Assembly: GCA_013368445.1 (NCBI GenBank)
Contig: JAACJO010000005.1
Location: 1,860,001-1,924,000, forward strand
From: Leucocoprinus leucothites
Taxonomy: Eukaryota; Basidiomycota; Agaricomycetes; Agaricales; Agaricaceae
Direction: 5' to 3'
Length of the DNA: 64,000 nucleotides
Below the pieces are notes generated by a model, which searched no databases, had not been told where the DNA came from, and saw only the letters and a program-made list of their open reading frames with translations. Numbering within the stretch: position 1 is the stretch's first letter; each line of letters opens with the position of its first letter. This document shows positions 45,572 to 56,922 of this stretch, one piece after another. The translations under genes were made by a program, and so were the position numbers.

Positions 45572-47271
45572 TCAAGTGGAGTTAGCCCAGTCGACCAACC
45601 AATCCTCCCAATCTTCCCAGGAATTGTCAGACTGGCAGAATCTCTCATAACAATCGCGGTGGTCATGGTGGTGATGATGATGGTGGTGGTGGCGAGGATC
45701 CAAGAGGCGATCCACGATGTGGACAGCCGCATTACTTGTCACCACATCAGAAACCAAGACTTCATGGTGATTGACCTCTACCTCGGTCTTAACCACGGAT
45801 GGTTTGTCAGGGCCTGGGACCGGAAGGTTGAACTCATACTTTTTAACGTGCACGTTAATGTAATGATCTTCGAGGAGTGTCGGGAGTTCAAGGTGAGCAT
45901 CAGATATGACCTTGCCATACGAGGAAGAATACATGTTTCCAGGATTAGCATGTGCTGATTTGTTGTACTGGTAATCTATGGCGAATAAGTATCGAACATT
46001 CTCCAAGAAAGAGTACTTACCGGTATGAACAACCAAGTCGGGGACGACGTGGTATTCAAGAACCTTTCGCAAGGCACAATAGCCGAAAGGGGAGAACAAG
46101 AATAATCTCAACTTGAGCGGCAAACGCTCGAATGCCGAGTTGGTTGGAGCGAAAAGAGTGAGGGCGGATGAGCCCTGCAACTCGTATCCATCGCCATCGT
46201 CCCGTTCGACGTAGCGCAAGTCGACGTTATCGGTGAGACCGACGCGCTGAATAGCCGAGGTCTAGTGCAATATTAGCGTGGAAGGATCGTTGAATATGGA
46301 CAATAACTTACGAGGATGGAGAATTGTCCAGGGAGCAAGAATAATGTCTGGAAACCCGCCAAGGGAGGTAAAACGGGCGCATTGACGACGTGGATGATAC
46401 CTGCAAGCAGTGAGAACGGCGTATACACGAGATATTAAATCCATACCGTTCGAGGCTTTGACATCGGGATAGATGACCTTGGACAAGAAATTGACACTAG
46501 TCGAAGGAGGGAGCAATTTTTGTTCAACGCGAACACGAAGAGGCTGTCCTGCAAGAACTCCCGGGATAGCCAGCTTGGTCGCATAAGTTTGATTATCACC
46601 AAGAGAGAAACTGTCGATCGCCTCAGGCAAGGCTTCATAGGCTAGGATGGCTTGGACGAGACGCTTCAGGAACTTCTTGCGGCGTTCTTTCTTTTTGTCG
46701 TCCAAGAGAGGATACGCGTCTAGTTGCTCTGCCGCGGCAAGTGCATCGTGCCAGTGACAGCCTTGGGCGAGGACTAGAGACGCGTCGTCAATATCGGTGA
46801 ACTGGTCAACGTTGGCGAGGTTCTCGCAATCGCCTTCACCGCGAGGAATCGCCCAATCGGGTGTGGCGAAGAAAGTGAAACTAATAAACCGTGTCAAATT
46901 TCAATGCGAATGCATATATGAAGTCGTACTCGGCGTCTTTGTCGTCAAAATACTTGATTGCATCGGCAAACTCGATAGCTTTAGTCAATTTGGTGAACCT
47001 GGAAATTAATTAAATTTTGCAGGCTGGTATAATGAGATCAAGAGACAAACCTCGAATTATCCTTGATAATCTCCCAAATAGTATGCTCTTCAGCGTGCTT
47101 CTCCTTGAAGATCACCTCATCGCGAGCTGTGCCCTTGGCAAACTCAGAAACAATATGCAAGGGAAGCTGTTCAGAGAAAAACGAGAGCGGATTTAAATTT
47201 CGACTCCATGGCCCAAAGGTGGGCGACGCAGTGACAAGGCCGTTAAAACACAAGAGAACAGAGAACAACAT
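45572..47271 (-). CDS. Secreted double fasciclin (FAS1) protein with His-rich tail
   Basis: Predicted cell-surface or secreted adhesion protein. The signal peptide is MLFSVLLCFNGLVTASP (start at 47271; the longer frame begins with TTG). Two FAS1 domains follow. The first includes FTFFATPDWAIP and ends near IIHVVNAPVLPP. The second includes SALTLFAPTNSAFERLPLKL, VLEYHVVPDLVVHT and NAAVHIVDRLLDP. Directly after the second domain comes a run of nine His, then Asp-His, and an acidic, Trp-rich end (EDWEDWLVDW). No GPI signal is obvious. Five or more exons. A TATA box sits 45-51 bp upstream of the ATG, unlike the TATA-less housekeeping genes around it. Confidence 0.87.
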
Positions 47272-47315
47272 CGCGATGGAGTGTTGGAGAGAGGTCGTCA
47301 AGTCATCCTGGGGTG

Positions 47316-47322
47316 TTATATA
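47316..47322 (-). promoter_or_regulatory. TATA box of FAS1 gene
   Basis: TATATAA on the minus strand, 45-51 bp upstream of the FAS1 start codon. The short distance implies a short 5' UTR or a downstream start. Confidence 0.5.
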
Positions 47323-47567
47323 CTGGGACTATAAACAGCGCTCCAAGGGTCTGACTATATGACGACATGTATTAGAATAGGTCTGTGGGTCATCATCGAA
47401 AGTTATGAGGCTTGTCTCGAGTTCATTGCATCACACACATAAAGTAACATTACTCATACGCGGAACACCGGCATGTCGGAAGTGCATATATGATGAATAT
47501 AGAGAGGTGAAAAAATGTACGGCAATCCGAAAGTTGTTGGGCTATCTTCTATTACTCCGCTACAGCT

Positions 47568-49940
47568 TTACTCTACGATTTGACGGAACTTGTCTTGGAT
47601 CTCAGCGTGCAGCGCGTCCATCTTTTGCTTGATAGAATCCTTGCCTTGAGAAGGTGACTAGAGTGAGGTTTTAGAATTTCAGGGTTTGTCATCGGATCTT
47701 ATGTGGTCAATTAGCTCACCTCAAACTTCATCTGCGAAAGTTTGAACATGACATCTGCTGCGGAATCCTTGATCTTTGAGAATGTGAGATCGTGCTGCGT
47801 CACGGCTTTGATCGCTGCGTCATGGAAAGTCACAAAGTTTCTCAGCATAGCACTGGTCTTGTAGAAAGGACAGTAGCGATCGTATTCACTCATGCCGTTT
47901 TGTTGGAGGAAATCGTCTTTGAGCATCCTGGCGACTTCAAGTGTGATTTTATCGTTCTCGCCCAAAGCGCTCTTTCCAACCAGCTGCACGATTTCAGCCA
48001 AATCATCTTCCTTTTGAAGGATTTCCTTTGTCTTTGTTCGAAGTTCGACGAAACCGGGCTCTTCTCGCTCGTAATAGGGTTCTAGGATTTTGGTATACTT
48101 GGAGTATGACAGATTCCAGTTGACTGAAGGGAAGTGCTTGCGCTGGGCGAGTTTCTTGTCGAGACCCCAGAAGACCTGGACGATACCGAGTGTTGCGGAT
48201 GTGACAGGGTCAGAGAAATCACCACCGGGTGGTGACACACTGGGAGAGCCATGAGATTGGGTTGTGGTAAAAAAAATAGGTAATACATACGCGCCAACAA
48301 TGGAGACGGTTCCTTGACGTTGAGGATTGCCCAGACAAACCACCTTGCCTGTTCGTTCGTAGAAGCTGGCAAGTTTAGTACCAAGATAGGCAGGATAACC
48401 AGAGTCGGCAGGCATCTCAGCAAGTCGACCGGAAATTTCACGCAGCGCCTCAGCCCATCGCGAGGTCGAGTCGGCCATCATAGCGACGTTGGAGCCCTGG
48501 TCACGGAAGTATTCTGAGAGAGTGATACCGGTGTAGATGGATGCCTCTCGGGCGGCTACGGGCATATTGGAGGTGTTGGCGACGAGGGTGGTACGCTTCA
48601 TGATGGGCTCTTGGCGATCGCCGACTTCCATCGTCAGTTCGGGGAACTAGAAGGAGATTCAGGGTATGAATTTCAGCGGTTGAAATCAAACGGACCTCCA
48701 TCAGCACTTCGGCCATCTGTACAATCATTAATGCATGGTCGAGGAGAAATAATCTGTATAGCCTACCTCGTTTCCACGTTCACCACAACCGACATAAACG
48801 ATGATGTCACTATTTGAAAACTTGGAGATGGCTTGTGAGATGACGGTCTTTCCACAACCGAAAGCGCCAGGAATAGCTGTTGTACCTCCTTGTACGCACC
48901 TGAGGAATAATCAGTAGGCATTAAGGGATGAAGGCTTGGTAGACATACGGGAAGAGTGCATCGAGAATGCGCTGACCCGTAAGGAGAGGGAAATCTGCCG
49001 TCTGTTTCTCCGTTACAGGACGAGGAGCTCGGACAGGCCAGAGTTGCAACATTGTATGTTTAGTGGTCTTGCCCTCGAATTCCGTCTCGAGAACCACGTC
49101 CTAAAATAGATTTGAATAACTGATTAGGGGGACCTGGGCGGTAGACGCACATCGACGGCATAACTTCCGGATTCGGCAATGTGGGTGATCGTGCCCATTG
49201 CTCTCGGTGGCAGCATGATCTTGTGGTTGTCGACCAGGGAATTCTCGTAGACCCCACCGTAAATATCGCCTCCAGAGATATGGTCGCCAACCTGTACAAG
49301 ACACTTCAGCACATAAGAATATAAAACTCGGGTTGGGTACATACTTTGAAATTGGCTGGTTTAAAGTCCCATTGGAGTGAGCGGTCAAGAGCATCGGTGT
49401 TGATTCCACGGGGTATATAGATTGACTTGGAAAGTTCTTGAATGGACTAGGTATGTGTTAAAGGAAACGAAGCGCCGGTAAACTGCGGAAAAACCTACCC
49501 TCAGTGGCCGTTGAATACCATCGACGATATTTCCCATAAGACCTAGGCATGGATGAGCGACTGAATAAATTGACGAAGGGATTTTAAGTACCCGGTCCGA
49601 GTTCGACACTGAGGGGTTTCCCCGTTCTGAGGACGGGATCACCGACAGTTACACCGGAGGTTTCCTCGTATACCTGGATCGTAGCCTTATCGCTCTCAAT
49701 ACGAATGACCTCTGATACAGGCTTGAATATAATGCATAAAATACGAATGAAAGTAGAAGACGGACCGCCGACAAGCTCATCATGGCCAACGCGTACGAGC
49801 TCATACATAGCTGCACCGATCATGTTCTCGGCGATGACGACTGGACCTGATACACCAAAAACAGAGCCGAATCTGGACTCGCGATCCTCATCGCGGATTT
49901 TGTTAAGGTCGCGCTTTGCGTTCTGAAGACCGCCTGCCAT
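47568..49940 (-). CDS. VMA1: V-type proton ATPase catalytic subunit A
   Basis: Catalytic ATP-hydrolysing V1 subunit of the vacuolar proton pump. Start [52 protein letters not shown]-loop [73 protein letters not shown]; and FFLQQN-like motif [20 protein letters not shown]. The last exon (from the AG near 47659 to the stop at 47568) encodes [20 protein letters not shown] and ends FRQIVE. At least ten exons. The site that holds the VDE intein in Saccharomyces ([10 protein letters not shown]) is uninterrupted here. Divergent from RPT1 with 149 bp between start codons. Confidence 0.96.
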
Positions 49941-50018
49941 GGTTGCGCTGAGAGGTCTTTACTTGTCTAGTCTAAAGTCCATGCCTCCCTTCACTCCAGA
50001 TTCGGTACACCCCGACAC

Positions 50019-50024
50019 CACGTG
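50019..50024. promoter_or_regulatory. Extended E-box in VMA1 / RPT1 divergent promoter
   Basis: CACGTG followed by AC, so the reverse strand reads GTCACGTG, the RTCACGTG type and most of the animal CLEAR element. It lies 79 bp from the VMA1 ATG and 66 bp from the RPT1 ATG. No TATA box is present in this 149-bp spacer. Confidence 0.5.
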
Positions 50025-50089
50025 ACCACTGAACGCGTAATGGGATTCTGCCTTTGCTCATTTCTCTATCCACTTCATCCACTACAAAC

Positions 50090-51957
<1,868 letters not shown>

Positions 51958-52123
51958 ACAGCTGTATTAATTCTCCTTTTTTTTTACCGACATATATCAT
52001 GGGGTTTTGCATCGCATTGTATTTTCTAGTCTGTAAGCTGGAGATGGGCACCCTAAGTCAACCAAGATGGCAGTCCTTGGGAAAGATATTCTACATAAAA
52101 ACAATTCGACACACCAAGGGTAT

Positions 52124-53699
52124 CTACTCCTTAGAAGGAGCCGCCACTTGTCCTGTAGTCGCTTTGAGCTTCTCATGTACAAGCTCGGAAAACTCCTCCC
52201 TCAAAATCGCCTCTCTCCTCTCCCTCTCCTCCCTCTGCAACTTCAAAATACCACGTTTCTCCTCAGCACTAATAACCTGGTTCTCCTTCCTCATACGAAC
52301 AGCATTCATCCTCCTGTGCCTACTCCCACTCATTACATAGCCCACACCCTCAAATTGTGCAATTTCATCTGACGTAAGACCAATTTCGCCACGACGGGGA
52401 ATACGAACGTCCGTCCCGTCTTGGAGGAAAGCGGCCATGGCACTGCCTTCACCGCGTAAGAGTGCGCCACCATAAGCACGTTCGTCGAGCTTTTTGGTCG
52501 TGGTAGGGGGTCGTAAGGGCTGCGGCCCGACATTGGCGTCGTCAGAGTCGGATTCGTCAGCCGGAGGGGGAGAACGAGTCATTTCTTTACTTGAGTTGCG
52601 GGAATCTGACCCTGCCATTGTTCCGGCTCGGTCACGATCTTCTCCAACATGCGAGGGACTGAGTGTGACGGAGGATGCAGCTGGAAGCGAAGCAGGAGGT
52701 GGGACAGAAGGGTCCTTGACAACCCATTCACCTTCGTCGTCTCCTTCGTTTGGAAGAGGACTACGACTAGGGCTAGGACTTTCTACTCGGAGAGATTTAC
52801 TTTTACTCCGTCTTCGTCGTCGTTCATCACGCGAGTCGTCTCGCCCTGTTCTGCTCCTGCTCCTTCGATCCTTGTGTTTTCGTCGTCGACGATCAGAGTC
52901 GGACTTGTCGTCACCGTGGTTGTCGGAATAGTCTCGTCGATGACTTTTTGAGTGATGTCGTCGCTTTTTGTCCCGCCCATCGTCGTAGTCGTGATCTCGG
53001 TGGCGTTTGGAGCGTTTCTTCTTTTCCTTCTTTCTGCGCCGGCGTTCTTCCTCTGATGAAGATATAGTGGAGTCAGATGAGGGCGACCTTGCTCGTTTTG
53101 ATTTTCGGGATGATTTCGTGTTTCTATGTCTTTGAGTCAGAGAATAATCTCGACAAACAAGAGAAAGCAAAGCTTACAATTCTTTGAAGGGTGCAGAAGG
53201 TGAGGGTGGCCAGATGTCTACCTCTGTGCTCTCTCGCTGTTCGCGTCGACTGCAAAAGCAAATGATATGAGCTAGAATCTAGCAACCAGTCTTAGAACAC
53301 CCACCTGTCCAGGAAATCCGCATTTCCAGAGAAATGACCATCGTACCTTCCCCCTCCTCCCCTCTCAGGATACATCCGACGCTGGGATCCAGCATTACCA
53401 GATGCCTCAGGTCTATAATCCTCATACTTCGGGCTAGCTCTCCTCGAACCATGGTCCTTTCTATCATCCCTCCCCCTACCTCTCTCCCTGCTCATGCTCC
53501 TGCTTCGGCCACGTCCTTTGTTCCGTCCACTGTACCCATTCGCTTCCCTGTCACGATCACGATCATACCCTCTTGGTGGGCTTTGACTTCGGCTATAGCG
53601 ACGCCTGGATGGAGACGGTCTCCGTGAGTCTTGGGAGTCAGACTGTGGGCGTAGGTTCTCTGGGATTAGCCCGAGACGAGAGGGATGTACAGTAGCCAT
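52124..53699 (-). CDS. NKAP-family RS-rich nuclear protein
   Basis: Predicted RNA-binding splicing or transcription regulator of the NKAP/UPF0396 family. Exon 1 (from 53699) encodes MATVHPSRLGLIPENLRPQS and long Arg/Ser/Asp-rich sequence ending GHFSGNADFLD. Exon 2 is small (RREQRESTEVDIWPPSPSAP). Exon 3 has an RS/RD-rich tract (about 52780-53110) and a conserved C-terminal domain: AYGGALLRGEGSAMAAFLQ, RIPRRGEIGLTSDEIAQFE, GYVMSGSRHRRMNAVRMRKE, and EEKRGILKLQREERERRE. About 480 residues. The globular end is the family hallmark; the middle acidic, Ser/Pro-rich part is probably disordered. Confidence 0.88.
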
Positions 53700-53828
53700 T
53701 GTGGGTGCTCCAAGCCAAGTTCTTGCCCGCACAGGAACAGACTCAATATGAATCATGTGATCCGTAAAATATATCATCCCACGGTATTTAGAATACAGTT
53801 ACAGTCCATTGCTCTCTGACATTCGTGT

Positions 53829-54586
53829 TTAATCCTCAGTTCTCCTCAAGGCGCTCAAATCTTTTGTAGCCCTGGTGCATAGTTCATTTGAGCCCAGCAC
53901 GCAGCCTCAGAATATGAGCACTTACTCGACAGGAGTGCCGAAAATATCAACAGAATTGATCAAAGTTTCGTCTTCCCCTCCTTGATTACTTTCAACAAAA
54001 ATCTACGTGTCATCAATATCATTTGAACGGCATTAGGCATTACTGAAGAACGTACATGAAGACTGTTGACACTCTGGAACCTGACAAAACGAAGAAGTAT
54101 TTTCTGGCCTTGCTTCACTTGGTCCTCAGTCAGCTCAAGGATTTGCGCAGCCGCTGGCTCTTCAACATCCTCAACATCCTCAAATCCGATTGCAGGACGA
54201 TTAACAACTAGCTTGATGCGTTTTGGAGCTTGATCCACCTTGTCGCTGGCGATCGAAATAGCGCGTATGCGCACACCTTGATTGAACTGACCCAATATAT
54301 ATTCTTGTTACATCTCCCCAGACTCAAGACGCGAAACGTACGTGTAAATTAAGAAGTAGCTGTTCATCCGCGTCGCTCAGGAGGTATTTGTTGGGATCTG
54401 AGTTTTTGACCTTTTCCTGAAGAATGCCTTTCAAAGAGTGGTTCTCCGCTTCGTTCAGACAATTCAGCTGGGAGGTATCAAGAAACTCAAGCAGAGATCT
54501 CTGGCATGGCGTTGAGGGTTAAAGCTATGCGAGGCTGCGAGGGCGAAGCTTACATCTTTTTGCTCGTCAGAGGAAGTGGTAGCCAT
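53829..54586 (-). CDS. PITH domain protein (PITHD1/TXNL1-like)
   Basis: Small proteasome-interacting-thioredoxin (PITH) domain protein without a thioredoxin part; the family binds the 26S proteasome lid region. Short N-terminal exon MATTSSDEQKD, then LNCLNEAENHSLKGILQEKV, YLLSDADEQLLLNLHF, RIRAISIASDKVDQAPKRIK, LVVNRPAIGFEDVED and LRFVRFQSVNSLHIFVESNQ. The tail is reached through an intron with donor GA|GTAAGT, giving DIFGTPVEATKDLSALRRTE and a stop at 53829; this matches the family ending GTPV-x-x-TDLS. Five exons, about 190 residues. An RTCACGTG E-box lies 67 bp upstream of the ATG. Confidence 0.85.
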
Positions 54587-54652
54587 TGGGAATGAAGGAG
54601 GAGAGACGCGGCAGACCACCGACATCAAGATTATCGAGTCATCACGTGCGTT

Positions 54653-54658
54653 CAACTA
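54653..54658. promoter_or_regulatory. Extended E-box upstream of PITH gene
   Basis: ATCACGTG, core at 54653-54658, 67 bp upstream of the PITH-protein ATG and just beyond the stop codon of the SKT5-like gene (54668). Same extended form and similar distance to the ATG as the sites at 9126 and 50019. Confidence 0.45.
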
Positions 54659-54667
54659 CACTAGGTA

Positions 54668-56800
54668 TTAGCATATTACACACTCGTCCTTCGCCTGTTG
54701 TCGCGTTGGCCGAGCTACATTTGCCCGCTTATTCCCCATCCGCTTCATTTCCGTCAACCTATTCATTGCCTTCTTGTTTCCTTGTGCTATAGTAACATAA
54801 GATTAGTAAACTCTAAGCACAACAATCGGAGTGTTGAGGTCCCACCTGCTGCACGCATATACCACTTCTTAGCAAACTCAACGTCTTGCTTGATTCCGAT
54901 TCCCACCTCTGCATAGTAACCAACAGCATATTCCGCTTTACTAAGACCTTTATTCGCAGCACGACGAGCCCACAAGTATGCCTCCGAGTCACTCTGCTTT
55001 AGAACACCTTCACTGCCAGTGAGATACCATCCACTGAGAGCGAGTTCAGCTTCCGCATCCCCTTTCTCAGCTGCTTTCGTATACCAAGCTATTGAGCGAC
55101 GAGGGTCGACAGGACAGTTGAGAGTCCCAAACTCGTAACATTGACCAAGCTTGTACTGTGATTGTGTAAAGCCCAACTGAGCGGCTTGTGTGAAAAGTCC
55201 TTTCGCATAACCAGGATCGTATGGTACCAGCTGTGAGTTTGGTTGTTCGTATAATAAACCCAGTTCATGCAGCGCATGGGGGTTTTCTTCGTCTGCCTGT
55301 TCAGCTGCTCGTTTAAGCCAAGTGATTGCCTCGCGAGGATTCTTTTGCTGCTCGAGAGTACCCTGAAGAAGGATCATGCCGAGTTTAAACATGGCTGGCG
55401 TATCTCCCAACGACGCTGCCTTGCGATAAAACGCTGCGGCTCTCTGCGGCTCCTTTCTTGTCCCAGCTCCGATCTCATTACATACTGCAACACGATAAGA
55501 AGCAGCAGCATGGTTCTGCTTGGCCGCCTGAAGGTAAAGATGGTAAGCACGTTCATGGTCAACCTGTAATCCCAGAGAACCCGTTCCATGACAGTTTGCC
55601 AGGAAGAACTGAGCCTCGTGATACGTTTCGCCCTGAGTGGCCAATCGCTTAATTACTTTAAGCGACTCCTGTATCAGCATCTCACTGTACTTTTTCGCGG
55701 CACGTTGATCCTGAGCTCCAGCGCGTATCTTCTTTGCGGCGTCAACGAGGTATTTTGCGTATAGGAAATGAGCTTCTGGATCGGGATCTCCTTTGATTCG
55801 TTGACGATATTGTTCAATGTACTCTTTTGTGTACGGAGGAGTGGTCAAATCAATGGCCCTGCTCTTGACGGTTGAGGGGGCAACGGAGGTGGATGTACCC
55901 GCCCGTTCCAATGAAGGCCGAGGCCGAGGTTCAATTTCACTTCCTTCCGACATAGGACGGATAGAAGGCGCTTGAGAAGGAGGGAAAGAGTCGTAAGAGG
56001 TGGGATAGGATGAGATGGACGGATTATAGGTGTTAGGGTGGTTTGGTGGGGGAGGTTGGGGTTGGTGGTAGGGAGCATAGTCCAGTGGTGGACCCGGTGG
56101 ACCCGGTGGGCCTGGGGGGCCTCGAGGTGGTGGCATAGCACCAGGTGGTGGTCCCATGCCCAGGACGTCCGAGGCAGCGGCATAAAGAGGATTATACTCA
56201 ACAGGCCTTGGGGGCGGCTGTTGCCAATTAGGAGAATAATTACGATCATGGGGAACTGCACTTTGCGGTGAACTATATCCAGTCGAACCGCTATCGTATG
56301 AATACATGCTTCGCTGGTCATCATGGTAAACTTGAGATCCGGGAGAAAAGTCGGAAGGGTATTGTCGCGTCTGGAGGGGAGAAGTAGCCTGTCGTGAAGG
56401 AGGCATACCTCTCATGACAGAAGCGGAACGGTGAGAGAGTGAAGATGCAGCACGAGGAACAGGATCTCTGTACATCATGGGTGGTGGTGGTGGCCGCTGG
56501 CCTGGGTCGTTGAGGGTAAGAGCGGAAAAGGTATCAAGAGAGGCTGTCGGATCGTAAGGCAGGGATGCTTCGTTGGAAGCGATGGACTGAGAGTCGCTAT
56601 TGCGATTAAAAGGAGCCTGCTGGGAGGGTAGAGAAGGCACAGAGCGGTTTGAATGCATAAGACCAATTGCTGTGGGGGAAAAGAGAGGTTGGACGGTAGC
56701 TCAAGAAGAAAGGGAGGGGCTTACACGGGGGTGGACGGAGATCAGGATCATCCCAGGCGTCTACAGAGCCAGGGTAAGGAGTGGGCTGAGGATCAGGCAT
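54668..56800 (-). CDS. SKT5/Chs4-like chitin synthase activator, Sel1 repeats and CaaX box
   Basis: Predicted activator of a chitin synthase, targeted to sites of wall growth. Exon 1 (from 56800) encodes MPDPQPTPYPGSVDAWDDPD. The main exon has a long disordered part (residues about 30-290), including a collagen-like run GPPGPPGPPGPP, then at least seven Sel1 repeats from about residue 295 to 620 (for example AHFLYAKYLVDAAKKI; AMFKLGMILLQG; AEYAVGYYAEVGIG). A 59-nt intron (54787-54845) leads to a last exon that ends in ECVIC, a C-terminal CaaX-type prenylation motif as known in yeast Chs4. Without this intron the protein would end in an unrelated peptide. Total 672 residues; the frame is kept across all junctions. 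Confidence 0.88.
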
Positions 56801-56922
56801 ACTGGATGGGACGAGGAAGCAAACAAGGGTAGTGATGGATGGATGGTAACAAGAACAAGTAGCATAGCAAATTCCCACAAGGAGCACTACATACATACAA
56901 CATGTCTCTACTATTCACTATA

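Noticed and set aside
45655..45720. GGT/GAT-rich tract taken as a microsatellite
   Set aside because: It is the complement of the His codons of the FAS1 protein and is better described as coding sequence.
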